DNA of 64,000 bases from JBHIKY01 sp042139015 (GCF_042139015.1 NZ_JBHIKY010000010.1:62001-126000); one strand, 5' to 3'; positions 44,183 to 53,273 are shown, counted from the first letter of the stretch. Notes: generated from the sequence alone by a model not told the origin. Made by a program: numbers and translations.

Positions 44183-45037
44183 TTATTGTGAGCGATTCGT
44201 CTTTTGCATGAATTCAGCTATTTCCCCATAAGTTAAAACATTATCCCTTACTTTATGAAATGTCCCGTGATTAATAATCTCTTGGCTAATTTCCCTCAAC
44301 AATGTGATGGTGGTTCTGAAAGGGACCGATCCACAACTTAGCCTTTCAATTCCAATTTCGGAAAGGTCCGTTAAAGAAGGCGTTTCGGGATCAGCCAAAA
44401 GATTAATGGGGCAAGAAATGGCTTTTCTAAGACATTGGATGAGTTTTTGATCGCTTACACCAGGTACAAAAATACAGTTAGCCCCGGCTTCCTGATAAGC
44501 CTCTGCTCGTTTAACGGTCTCTTGGAAACGTAGTGAAGGATCCCCAATGTTTAACCAATACATGTCCGTGCGTGCATTGATAAACAATGAAGCGTTGTTG
44601 GAATCTGACATTTCTCTGATGGCTGCTATTTTTTCCTTTTGCAGAGAAATATCGTAGATAGGATGGACAGAGTCTCCAGTACCATCCTCAAGGTTGATAC
44701 CGATTGCCCCGGTTTCTATCACTTTTTTTACTGTTTCTAAAACCGCGTTAACTGTTTGTCCATAACCTGCTTCAATATCTGCGGTTACCGGCACATTTAC
44801 CGATTTGGCTATCCTTTCAATAGTCTCGATCATTTTTTTAAGAGGCATGTTTTGGCCATCTTTATATCCTAAAGAAGCAGCAATTCCTGCGCTTGTCGTA
44901 CCAATAGCTTTAAACCCACTTTCTTCAAACATTTTCGCACTGATAACATCCCAAGCATTTGGGAGTACAAATGTGGAAGATCGATAATGTAGTTCGTAAA
45001 AATTTTTTGCCATTATAGGATCATCATATTTTTTCAT
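44183..45037 (-). CDS. Isocitrate lyase/phosphoenolpyruvate mutase family protein
   Basis: This 284-residue TIM-barrel protein has GTTSAGIAASLG, the metal-binding DIEAGYG and GINLEDGT, and NARTDMYW, the core motifs of the ICL/PEPM superfamily. The Lys-Lys-Cys-Gly-His loop of true isocitrate lyase is absent, so carboxyvinyl phosphonate mutase, oxaloacetate decarboxylase or 2-methylisocitrate lyase-like activities are possible. ATG 45037 has AAAGGAG upstream; a longer frame from 45073 lacks one. Confidence 0.82.
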   Translation of the reverse strand: MKKYDDPIMAKNFYELHYRSSTFVLPNAWDVISAKMFEESGFKAIGTTSAGIAASLGYKDGQNMPLKKMIETIERIAKSVNVPVTADIEAGYGQTVNAVLETVKKVIETGAIGINLEDGTGDSVHPIYDISLQKEKIAAIREMSDSNNASLFINARTDMYWLNIGDPSLRFQETVKRAEAYQEAGANCIFVPGVSDQKLIQCLRKAISCPINLLADPETPSLTDLSEIGIERLSCGSVPFRTTITLLREISQEIINHGTFHKVRDNVLTYGEIAEFMQKTNRSQ

Positions 45038-45154
45038 AAAGAAACTCCTTTCGTGATTAGCAGTGATTGGCATCGTATAAAAAAATTTTCCTTCTACTCC
45101 TTTTCATACATAATGTGTTAGATATAGGAACGTGAGCAACACTTCAAACAACGC

Positions 45155-46906
45155 TTAAGGTGTGGGTAGTTTTAATTGTTCTACTAAAGAGTCGAAAAAA
45201 TAAATACAATCACTAATGACATCACAACCAGTAAAGTCTATCCCTGATTTGTCAAGTAAGGTCAGTGGATCAACCGATGAGCTGGATTTTAGTAAGTCTA
45301 AATACTTATCCTTATATCCATCCTCTGTATCAAGTTTCTTTACAATTTTAGTAGCAGCCACAAAAGCAGTTGCATATTTAAAAACATAAAAACTAGAATA
45401 AAAGTGTGGAACTCTTCCCCATATGGCTCCACTATACTCGTCTAATTTTAGATCTTCACCGTAGTATTTTTTCAATAATTCTCTGTATTTGTTGCATAGT
45501 AATTCAGACGTTAAAGAGTAACCTTTCGAGACATATCCATGAATAGAATACTCGAATTCTGCAAATAAAATTTGATGGAAGAAAGATATTCTAAACTTCT
45601 CTATAAAGAAATTCAACATAGATAGCTGCTTCATTCTTTTAGAATGTATTAAATGTTTTATAACTAACAATTCGTTTACAGTTGCAACAATTTCACTAAT
45701 AAAAATAGAGGGAGTGGACCTAGGGTAACACTTATCCCTAGAGGAAAAAGAATAATGTGCACCATGTCCTAGCTCATGTGATAAGGTAAATAAATCATTC
45801 ACTCTGTTTTTCCAATTCAATAGAATAAAGGGATGTGAACCTGGGACATCCATTGCATAAGAAATACTCATTTGACTTGTATTTATGTTGTACCATCTAT
45901 TATTAAAAGATTCAGTAATAATTTTTTGATATTCTTCACCCAAAGGTTTTAGGGATTTAAATAACAAATCCTTCGCACTTTGAAGACCAATTTCGAAATT
46001 CTCTTTATTTAAGGGGGCTGAAAAATCATACATATGAAATTGATTTACGTTCAAAGCTTCCTTTTTAATTTGAACGTATTTATGTAACGGTCCTAATTGA
46101 TCCTCTATATGACTTATAAGGTTTATAAATATATTCGTGGGAATGCTCTCTTTGCTAAGAGCATATTCCAATGAATCCTTATAATTATTAAGTTTAGCCT
46201 CTATGCAATCTTTCTTTACGCTTATATTTAGTAATGAAGCTAGAGTGTTAGAATATTGTAGAAAAGGTGTATAAAATTCTTTATACGATTTTTTTCTAAT
46301 TGTTCTAACATCAGATTCCTGTAATTTAGCAAAATTGCTATAATTAATTTCATACTCTTTACCTGCATAAGTAAACGAATTAAATTCAAAATCAGCTTGA
46401 GTTAATAACTGATATGTATTATATGTAGAAGCATATAATGTTTCAAAATGGTGCACTGACTCACTTTTCACCTTGTTAGAGTTGTTATTTTGTTCTTTTA
46501 ATATATTTTTTATTTCATGTTGATACTTTACTAAATCAGGTGTTTCTCGAACATATGTATCAAACCTTCCTAGACTTAATCTAGATGTTTCATTATTTAA
46601 AAAAGACGTTTTTTCTTCGAAATCAGATAAAACATTTTGAGCAGTTTCTACCATTTCTTGACTTTTAAAGTCCATATATTTATCGTAATTAAGATTGGCA
46701 TAAGCAATGATTTTATTTACGGTTTCGTTTATAGAAAAAAATAATTCCATAGCCTCGTAGAGATTATTAGAGGTGCTGATAACCTTATCCTTGTATGCAG
46801 TGAATTCATTAATAGATTCTCTTAGTAGTGAGATTTCACTCATCCAATCTGACTCATTTTTATATAAATCTTGTAAATTCCATTCAAGTTTTGAGAAAAT
46901 TCCCAT
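45155..46906 (-). CDS. M3 family metallopeptidase (oligoendopeptidase F-like) of the RiPP-like locus
   Basis: This 583-residue zinc peptidase has HELGHGAHYSFS near residue 377 (HExxH) with the third ligand in PSIFISEIVATVNE. It is mostly helical and has no signal peptide, so it works in the cytoplasm. It is the last gene of the cluster after the ThiF-like enzyme and the MFS exporter, separated from the latter by a short hairpin. Cleavage of the precursor leader, or inactivation of unexported product, are the obvious roles; ordinary peptide turnover is the alternative. Low GC matches its cluster partners. Confidence 0.88.
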   Translation of the reverse strand: MGIFSKLEWNLQDLYKNESDWMSEISLLRESINEFTAYKDKVISTSNNLYEAMELFFSINETVNKIIAYANLNYDKYMDFKSQEMVETAQNVLSDFEEKTSFLNNETSRLSLGRFDTYVRETPDLVKYQHEIKNILKEQNNNSNKVKSESVHHFETLYASTYNTYQLLTQADFEFNSFTYAGKEYEINYSNFAKLQESDVRTIRKKSYKEFYTPFLQYSNTLASLLNISVKKDCIEAKLNNYKDSLEYALSKESIPTNIFINLISHIEDQLGPLHKYVQIKKEALNVNQFHMYDFSAPLNKENFEIGLQSAKDLLFKSLKPLGEEYQKIITESFNNRWYNINTSQMSISYAMDVPGSHPFILLNWKNRVNDLFTLSHELGHGAHYSFSSRDKCYPRSTPSIFISEIVATVNELLVIKHLIHSKRMKQLSMLNFFIEKFRISFFHQILFAEFEYSIHGYVSKGYSLTSELLCNKYRELLKKYYGEDLKLDEYSGAIWGRVPHFYSSFYVFKYATAFVAATKIVKKLDTEDGYKDKYLDLLKSSSSVDPLTLLDKSGIDFTGCDVISDCIYFFDSLVEQLKLPTP

Positions 46907-46920
46907 CACTTAACCCTCCT

Positions 46921-46947
46921 AAAAAAACACGTATTGGAATACGTGTT
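46921..46947 (-). terminator. Hairpin between exporter and peptidase genes
   Basis: On the minus strand AACACGTATT and AATACGTGTT pair perfectly around two bases and are followed by a T run. It overlaps the exporter stop and is 15 bases before the peptidase start, so it should lower peptidase expression. Confidence 0.7.
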
Positions 46948-48191
46948 TAATTTTGATGAATATCTACTTTCTCATTTAAAGTTTTTGGTCCGTTTTTCAC
47001 AAACAAAGAAGTTTTCATGCCAATTAAAGAACAAACGATTGCTATGGTTCCAGCAGCAATAAAGATAGGAATTACACTAATAAAATCAGCTAAAAATCCA
47101 GCGATCATAGCACTTATTGGTAATGCCAGAAATGCAGCCATTCGTGTAGAGCTGATAACACGTCCTAATAAATTACTTGGTACTAATTCTTGTCTAAGAG
47201 TAAACCAATTTATAGCCAATAACGTAACGGACCCTTTAATGAGGATTTGACATACAATGAGGGCTATTACATATGACTGAGAAAAAATCAACAATATTTG
47301 TCCAATACCTATCAAGATCCCCGAAAAAACTATAATATTTCCTCTCGGTATATGTTTTAATCTTCCAGCCAAAAAAACAGCGATAACGGGTCCTATTGCT
47401 TGTAGTGAAAATACCATTCCAATTTGGGTCGATGTAAATTGAATGTAGTCTCTTAAGAAAAACATAAAAAGTGACTCCACAGCGCCAAAGCCTATATTGA
47501 TTCCAAAAATTACAAGTGAACCAGCTAATAAAATTTTTGTGCTGAAAACATATTTTAAACCTTCTTTAATTGGTTTTAACAGTTTTGGAATTTTTCCAAC
47601 GTTTTGACTTGGTGAAGGTGATTTAAGAAATAAGAATATTGTTCCTGCACAAAGAAACGTAGCCCCCGTAACCAATAAAACATTAACATTCCCAACTATC
47701 GCAATCATAAAACCAGCAACTGCTGGTCCTATAAAAGTGATAATATTTTCACTTAGTCTAAAGTACGAATTCCCTTGGATTAAATCCTCATGTGGTAATA
47801 CCTCTGGAACTGCTGATTCAAAACTTGGATGATGAAAAGCAGCTAAACTTGCTAATACAAAAGCCACAGCATATATGACAAAAAGGCTTGAGTATTCCAT
47901 CCAAAACATTAGAGGAACAATTAGTACAATTAAAGCAGATGTAAAGTCCCCAAAGACCATTATTTTCTTTTTAGAAACTTGATCAGCAAGAGCTCCACCA
48001 ATAAGACTAAATAGTACCTGTGGTATAATTTCAATAGCAAAAACAAGTGCCATTTTGCTGGCAGATTGGGTTAAGTCATATACAATTAAAGGAAGAGATA
48101 TCATGAAAAACCACATTCCAAATTTGCTAATCGTCATACCAAAAAAAAGCACTAAATATCTGCGATTTTTAAACACTTTAGGAATGTTCAT
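46947..48191 (-). CDS. MFS transporter, probable peptide exporter of the RiPP-like locus
   Basis: This 414-residue protein has about twelve membrane helices and the MFS loop motif GGALADQVSKKKIMVFGD between helices 2 and 3. It resembles the MefA/MFS_3 efflux branch. The position directly after the MccB-like gene equals that of the MFS exporter MccC in microcin C operons, so export of the modified peptide (and self-protection) is inferred. ATG 48191 follows GAGGATGAC at good spacing; GTG 48206 is an alternative. Confidence 0.85.
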   Translation of the reverse strand: MNIPKVFKNRRYLVLFFGMTISKFGMWFFMISLPLIVYDLTQSASKMALVFAIEIIPQVLFSLIGGALADQVSKKKIMVFGDFTSALIVLIVPLMFWMEYSSLFVIYAVAFVLASLAAFHHPSFESAVPEVLPHEDLIQGNSYFRLSENIITFIGPAVAGFMIAIVGNVNVLLVTGATFLCAGTIFLFLKSPSPSQNVGKIPKLLKPIKEGLKYVFSTKILLAGSLVIFGINIGFGAVESLFMFFLRDYIQFTSTQIGMVFSLQAIGPVIAVFLAGRLKHIPRGNIIVFSGILIGIGQILLIFSQSYVIALIVCQILIKGSVTLLAINWFTLRQELVPSNLLGRVISSTRMAAFLALPISAMIAGFLADFISVIPIFIAAGTIAIVCSLIGMKTSLFVKNGPKTLNEKVDIHQN

Positions 48192-48223
48192 TCTTGTCAT
48201 CCTCACTTATTTTAGGTGAAATG

Positions 48224-49327
48224 TTAAGCATATGTAAACTTCTTATCTCCACAAACTGGACACCCCTCTAACTTTTCCCAGCTGGATACTAGTTTTTTCT
48301 CTAAATTCATAAAATTAATCTCCATTACTTTTCCATCTGATAATGGTTTCTCCATTCCAGTTAGAATTTTTACTGCTTCATTCACTATAGTACCAGCTAA
48401 AATTGCTACATTTGGGCTTATAGCAGCATTTTTTCGCTGGTAATCAATATTACGCATCGCCTCAAATTGATGATTTTGCTTTTGATTTATCTTTCTAGCA
48501 TAATCAATGTGGCATTGAATGCAACCGGTTTCTTTTGGTACCATGGAGAAAAATCGCCCACGTGTATTCAGAACTCCACCAGATACAAGAGGAACATTAC
48601 ATGTAACTACAGCTTCGTTTACCCAATTTAACAAGTGGAGTGTAGGCTTATCAGCTACACAGATAACAAGCTCAGTACCTTCAATATGTTTTATTACATC
48701 TTGTGCTGATGCGATTTTTTTATTAGTAGTTTTTAGATTTACATTTGGGTTAAATTCCGCAATCCTCTTTTTGGCCATTTCGATTTTGTTTTGCCCGATA
48801 TCCTTCTCAGAATATAACAACTGACGATTAAAATTGCTTAATTCGATATGATCAAAATCCAATGCTTTAATATTATGGAACCCTAAAGCTGATAAATGAT
48901 ATAAGATTTGCGTTCCAAGACCTCCTACACCTAATAAGGATATAGGAGTTTGATTTATCTTTTCTTGTATAGCAAACTTATTTTCTTTATAGGCTGTAAA
49001 TAAGGAAAAGAAATTTATATTCGCTTTATAACGTTCTACTTCATAACTGGTAAGTAGTTTTGGCTCAAGAGAAGCGTCTTCTAGATAGCCTTCATTAGCT
49101 AGTACTTCTAGCGCTTCAGTAATTTCTTCATCGCTTATATTAGGATACTGTTTTTGTACTAGATGAATAATATCCTCTATACCTTTAGATCCGTCAAGAT
49201 TTTCAACTAATAATTTAACACTCCCATCTGGATCTTCTAAAAATCCAGCAACGCCTTCTTCTTCACCAATTTGAATTTCATCCTCCAATACAAAATAAGG
49301 TATGGTCTCTTTAAATTTTAGTTTCAT
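48224..49327 (-). CDS. MccB/ThiF-like adenylating enzyme of a RiPP-like locus
   Basis: This 367-residue E1-like enzyme has two parts. Residues 1-90 are a small acidic winged-helix-like domain resembling RiPP recognition elements. The adenylation domain has GVGGLGTQ (133-140), Asp157, NRQLLYSEKDIGQNK with Arg168 and Lys181, ADKPTLHLLNWVNE (near 226) and a zinc site CIQC (269-272) plus CPVC (356-359). These match microcin C MccB closely (RQVLFSEDDVGKNK, ADHPFNLINWVNK). It should activate the carboxyl end of the precursor peptide with ATP. GAGGAGG precedes the ATG. Confidence 0.88.
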   Translation of the reverse strand: MKLKFKETIPYFVLEDEIQIGEEEGVAGFLEDPDGSVKLLVENLDGSKGIEDIIHLVQKQYPNISDEEITEALEVLANEGYLEDASLEPKLLTSYEVERYKANINFFSLFTAYKENKFAIQEKINQTPISLLGVGGLGTQILYHLSALGFHNIKALDFDHIELSNFNRQLLYSEKDIGQNKIEMAKKRIAEFNPNVNLKTTNKKIASAQDVIKHIEGTELVICVADKPTLHLLNWVNEAVVTCNVPLVSGGVLNTRGRFFSMVPKETGCIQCHIDYARKINQKQNHQFEAMRNIDYQRKNAAISPNVAILAGTIVNEAVKILTGMEKPLSDGKVMEINFMNLEKKLVSSWEKLEGCPVCGDKKFTYA

Positions 49328-49896
49328 CCATATGTCCTCCTCGGTACTACATTGATAGTGGTTTTGTCACAGCCGTCATTTCATTCCTATGATTGGCAGG
49401 CGATATTTCAACTATTTTCAATGACTCTCTCACTAAACTGCCCATCAAAATGTGTACATTCGATCATTAAAACGACCAAACATCTGGAGTGGATAAAGTT
49501 CCACTATTATCTCTTTATTAGCATTTGCTCACGGACTTTAGGCAGATATTATTATTGTTTGATGAACGGTGCGGAAGGTAAAGAAAGCTTCTTTTTTAAA
49601 TTAAAGAGAAGGAACGCACAGTAAATCAACAGTATTGTCAGTACTTCATGTTGCATTATTGAGGAGATTTTATCTATTCTTTATATCACAAATCAAAAAA
49701 AATTTGGAGTTGGGTTTTTATATAAATTTAAAACATTATTTGTGCGAGTGATGGTGTACTATTCGTTTGCAAAACAATGCTTTGGAAGTCAGCTTAGCGA
49801 ACCTTGAATAATTTTTTTATGGATGTTGTATATCTTCCAGTTAAAGTCGAATTAACGAAATCACTCAGCATACCTTCATCTTAAATTAATAGGATT
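49328..49896. other. Leader gap between precursor and adenylating-enzyme genes
   Basis: About 570 bases lie between the precursor hairpin and the ThiF-like gene. A plus-strand frame at 49352-49624 (90 codons, TTG start) has no family match and no ribosome site, so it is probably not a gene. The stretch might be a decayed insertion or a long untranslated leader. Confidence 0.4.
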
Positions 49897-49921
49897 AAGG
49901 AACCGATAACATCGGTCCCTT
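49897..49921 (-). terminator. Hairpin after the precursor gene
   Basis: AAGGGACCGAT and ATCGGTTCCTT pair (one wobble) around GTT, 10 bases after the precursor stop codon. The U tract is poor, so it could terminate partly or protect the precursor message, as seen between mccA and mccB in microcin C operons. Confidence 0.65.
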
Positions 49922-49930
49922 AAAAAAGCC

Positions 49931-50002
49931 TTAACCTGGAACAGCAGTAAGTGCAGAAATAGATACGTTTTTTTTATCAGCTTTACGTACTTGTAATTTC
50001 AT
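49931..50002 (-). CDS. Candidate 23-residue RiPP precursor peptide
   Basis: ATG 50002 follows GGAGGTG at 5-base spacing, the best ribosome site in this part of the window. The peptide starts MKLQVRKADKKN, is basic in its first half, and ends ISALTAVPG before a TAA at 49931-49933. It is the first gene of a unit with an MccB-like enzyme, an MFS exporter and an M3 peptidase. A basic leader with a small neutral core ending in Pro-Gly is inferred. Unlike MccA it does not end in Asn. Confidence 0.75.
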   Translation of the reverse strand: MKLQVRKADKKNVSISALTAVPG

Positions 50003-50032
50003 CTGCTCACCTCCATGTTTGACTTGGGTATT

Positions 50033-50061
50033 AATATAGCATACCAAAATTTAGAAAAGAA
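50033..50061 (-). promoter_or_regulatory. Extended -10 promoter of the precursor gene
   Basis: On the minus strand TGCTATATT (extended -10) lies about 30 bases before the precursor ATG; the -35 region (TTCTTT) is weak. Confidence 0.45.
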
Positions 50062-50263
50062 GTATTTTTCATACAATTGTAAAAAATAGGAAAATTTTAT
50101 TGAATTTACGGTATTAAGTGACAAGAGTCCCGTTTTGTAGTATGTAAAGGATACAAATCCCGGATGAGTTAAAGAACTAATAAATATTCCGGAAAAAAGA
50201 CCAATCTGCCGTAGCTGAAGATAAAATAGACAGTACGTAAGACTAAAAATAGGCTGGTGAACG

Positions 50264-50479
50264 ATGATGTTAAAACAGAATGGCAACTCTATGGGAAGGA
50301 AATTTGCATGGGTGGATAAATGGGCCAAAATGACAGGAGAACGGGCGAGAATTGATGCCAAAGTAAATAACACTTACATCGTTTATAATACGAAGGATGG
50401 GCTCGTCAAAGAATATCCCAATGGGGACGTGGTACCATTAAAAGAAAAAAATCAGGATGAAATCAATGACGGTAGATAA
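50264..50479 (+). CDS. Small protein upstream of a zeta-toxin-like kinase remnant
   Basis: This 71-residue basic protein (RKFAWVDKWAKMTGERARID, then DGLVKEYPNGDVVPL) starts after GGTGA at an ATG-ATG pair. Its end overlaps by 14 bases the start of a kinase-like reading frame, the arrangement of a toxin-antitoxin pair. It could be the antitoxin; this is by position only. Confidence 0.6.
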   Translation: MMLKQNGNSMGRKFAWVDKWAKMTGERARIDAKVNNTYIVYNTKDGLVKEYPNGDVVPLKEKNQDEINDGR

Positions 50480-50630
50480 TCAGCCAGTGATGTATGTATT
50501 TGCAGGAAATAATGGGAGTGGGAAAAGCACTTTTCGCAACCTACTAATAGATAAGATAGGAATCGATCTCAACATTGATCCAGATGGGATTGCTCGCCGT
50601 ATTGATCCCCTGAATCCAGAATCTAAATGA
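50466..50630 (+). pseudogene. Zeta-toxin-like kinase, truncated after the P-loop
   Basis: A 54-residue frame reads MYVFAGNNGSGKSTFRNLL, with Walker A, and NIDPDGIARRIDPLNP, the start of zeta-toxin/UDP-GlcNAc kinase family proteins. It stops at TGA 50628; normal members are 180-250 residues, and no continuation is readable in the other frames. Confidence 0.7.
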
Positions 50631-50667
50631 TTACAAGGGGTAAGGCTGGGGAAAAGGGTTGGGCTCT

Positions 50668-50823
50668 ATGCTCATAGAATCTCTAGAAGAACAGCTAATT
50701 GAGGATAAGGTTTCAAGCATTTATTTGATTACTTCAAATGGTAGACTTGCAGAGCGTTTTTACATAAACAAGAATTACGAAATGAATGAGAATAGACTTA
50801 TTTTGAGGAAGACTTTTAATTAA
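50668..50823 (+). pseudogene. GNAT acetyltransferase C-terminal fragment
   Basis: The 51-codon frame SSIYLITSNGRLAERFYINK then NYEMNENRLILRK matches the last third of GNAT acetyltransferases (A..FY.K.GY). The acetyl-CoA-binding part is missing. Confidence 0.55.
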
Positions 50824-51290
50824 TTATCGACACCATTTTTTCACTCGGGTTCCAAATATCTCGATTAAATGAAAAGAAGTCGGGTTAATACATCGACGTT
50901 TCCAGACTATTTTTAATCAAACATTTTTACAAATCTACAAATCCATTTTTTCCATAAGGAACCCAGAATTCTGTACGCTAATGAATTCCGGGCTTGCTTT
51001 GGTTTAATATTGGTTGTATCCTTATTTGAGGTCACACTATGGGAATTTGGGGGCCTTCATACAAGGGATGTGGGATGGGAAATATATTTTATTTACACTA
51101 GGACCAATCTTATTTTTTGTAGTGATGATTTCTAGTGTAATCATGAATACGTTATTAAATCTATCATTTATGATGTTTTTAAAAAAATAACTCTAGATTT
51201 TAGTGTATGCTTTTTAATTGGTTATTCTACCTTTTCGACGGGATGTGCAAAAATACCCTTCATGAAGAATATGTGAGGAGTGCCCAGACT
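50824..51290. other. Decayed membrane-protein fragments
   Basis: Near 51000-51190 two adjoining frames read hydrophobic segments (GLILVVSLFEVTLWEF, then ILFTLGPILFFVVMISSVIM and a TAA), as expected for a frameshifted membrane protein. No family was identified. Confidence 0.3.
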
Positions 51291-51292
51291 CA

Positions 51293-51955
51293 TTATGGCA
51301 CACTAATAGTTTCCGTATACGAGGCGCTATGTTTCATACCTTCGTCAAAACCACCAATTGCAACACCTAACAGATGATATCCTCTAATTTCTATTGATGC
51401 GGTTTTTGAGCCTGTGATATTGTAAGCTGCGTCTACTGTATCAACCCAAGATGTAGCGGTAGTATCATAAGCACTTATAGAACTTATAGAACTTATCTTG
51501 GTAAGATTGCCTGAAGCGTTGGTCGTATAAGTATAATCTATTTTTAATGGACCTGCTGCAAATGTATAGACCGGTGTGCAACCGCAAAACGCAGGCGTAC
51601 TACCTGTACTCTGTGTTGCAAATGTGCCTATTTCATTGTTTGATTCGTCCCCTGAACCATCGTTATCTAACGTTTGGTCGTTTTGTTCAATAGATTCATT
51701 TTGTTCTTCTAACATATTATTTGGATCTTCTTCTTCAATAAACTCTTAGAACTCTTCTATTGATTCAAACTCTAACTTCGGTAAATCTTCAGGCAATTCA
51801 CTTTCTTCAGTTAATTCTAAATCATTTTCATCGGCTATTTCTTCCATTTGATTTTTAATTTCCTGGTCATCGCTACTCTCTGCAAAAGCTTCTTCAGTAG
51901 AAAACGGTTGGACAAGGACGGCAAGTGTTCCTGTCAAAAATGCTAATAATTTCAT
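51293..51955 (-). pseudogene. Secreted protein of unknown function with an in-frame stop
   Basis: ATG 51955 follows AAGAGGG. Residues 1-25 are a signal peptide ending in EEAFA. An acidic propeptide-like stretch follows until TAA at 51746-51748; the same frame continues from 51745 to 51293 with an acidic segment and a beta-rich domain containing CGCTPVYTF. Without the stop the product would be 220 residues. The second part has no ribosome site of its own except a weak ATG at 51715. It is therefore either a nonsense mutant or has a read-through codon. Confidence 0.6.
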
Positions 51956-51996
51956 ATAATTCCCTCTTACTGGTAATCTTTTGAGGAGGTGTTAAA

Positions 51997-52281
51997 ATGA
52001 GACTGCTAAATAATAAAAAAGTGATTAGTGGATTAAGTTTAATAGCTGTGATTATATTGACTTTATTAGATTACAATCCTACCAACGTTTCTCCTGGAGA
52101 ATTAGAGATTTTTCATTTAGGGTTCCCTACTGATTGGCTACGATTTAATAGTGAATTTAGGGGTTTTAGTTTTAATTTCATAGGTTTGGCAGTTAATTTT
52201 TGTTTATTTTATTTTATTTTTTGGATTATAGGAAAAATGACTATCAAAAGTACAAAGTATAAAAAAGAATTAAATTCATAA
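51997..52281 (+). CDS. Small membrane protein, unknown function
   Basis: This 94-residue protein has two hydrophobic helices (residues 9-25 and 62-80) separated by an extracytoplasmic loop, and a basic tail. GAGGAGGTG precedes the ATG. It is divergent from the broken secreted-protein gene and shares a 40-base promoter gap with it. No family recognised. Confidence 0.6.
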   Translation: MRLLNNKKVISGLSLIAVIILTLLDYNPTNVSPGELEIFHLGFPTDWLRFNSEFRGFSFNFIGLAVNFCLFYFIFWIIGKMTIKSTKYKKELNS

Positions 52282-52339
52282 CATCTAACATTCGTAAGAA
52301 GGTTAGTATTAGTTAGACGAGCATACAATTTTCGTCACC

Positions 52340-52513
52340 AGATTAAATTAAAAATCAAGTTGAACTGTCGGCCATGCTCGGAAGAAATCTCGGACATGGT
52401 CTTTTCTTCTTTTAGAATTTCCAGCACGATTTTTGATTTGGATTCTGTGTATATCTTTTTCTTTTACCCATAAACCTACTTTAACATCTCCTCATTTCGT
52501 GTCTGAATTTATG
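52340..52513 (-). pseudogene. IS3-family OrfA remnant with terminal repeat
   Basis: On the minus strand MGKRKRYTQN starts at 52471 and, after a frameshift, SKIVLEILKEEKTMSEISS EHG follows, the N-terminal helix-turn-helix of IS3/IS150-type OrfA. The bases at 52494-52513 (TGGACCCATAAATTCAGACA on the minus strand) look like the element's outer end and abut the truncated nucleotidyltransferase gene. Confidence 0.65.
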
Positions 52514-53273
52514 GGTCCACTATACAATAAACGATGAAAATGTAGTAGCTGTTTTTTATGGTGGTTCAATAGGTAATCAAAATACAGATTTATATTCTGA
52601 CATAGACCTTCGTATAGTTGTTATAGATGAAGTATTTGAAGAATATAGGCTGAATAAAAAAGAGAGAGCTAAAAACTGGGGAAATGTATTGTACTTCGAA
52701 GATTTCCCTTGGGCAACTTATACTGTTGCTCACTATGATTCTTTCATAAAGGTGGATGCATTTTATTATAAAACAGAAAACATTCAGCCATCCACTTGGC
52801 TGCAAAACATTAGTGTTGTTTATGATAAAACAGGATTTATGGGTGAAATATTAGAAAAATCAAAGAAACTACTATACAGTCCAACTGTGCAAGAAGTGGA
52901 AATGTGGAGAACTAAATATTTTGCATATGTTCACGAAGCTTATCGAAGAGTAAACAGAAAAGAAATGTTTTATGCTTTAAATTGCTTGGATAATTTAAGG
53001 TTGTCTATGGTAACGGCTTGGTATATGGATAAAGGAATACAACCTAATGCCTTCGGAGATTGGGCAAAATATGAAGGTGAACGTAGCGAATTGGATAATT
53101 GGCAGCTTTCACTTTTAGCAAGCTGGCATAGCAGTAGAGACCCCAATGATTTAATGAGCGTAATAGAAAGAATGCTACCTGAATTCAAAAAAACACATAA
53201 GGGATTATGCGAAAAGCTAGATATGGAAGAAAATTCCGAGTGGATTGATGAAATTTTTGGAATGGTTTTTTAA
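52514..53273 (+). pseudogene. Nucleotidyltransferase (aminoglycoside adenylyltransferase-like), 5' end lost
   Basis: The frame reads VVAVFYGGSIGNQNTDLYSD then IDLRIVV, the GGS...D.D active-site motif of the DNA polymerase beta superfamily, then some 200 residues ending at 53273. It resembles small bacterial nucleotidyltransferases of the aminoglycoside-resistance type. The first 10-30 residues and start codon are replaced by the IS3 end, so the gene is probably silent. The internal TTG at 52689 would omit the active site. Confidence 0.65.

Noticed and set aside
49352..49624. 90-codon plus-strand frame in the RiPP leader gap
   Set aside because: TTG start without ribosome site and no recognised family; a transposase remnant was considered but no motif supports it.
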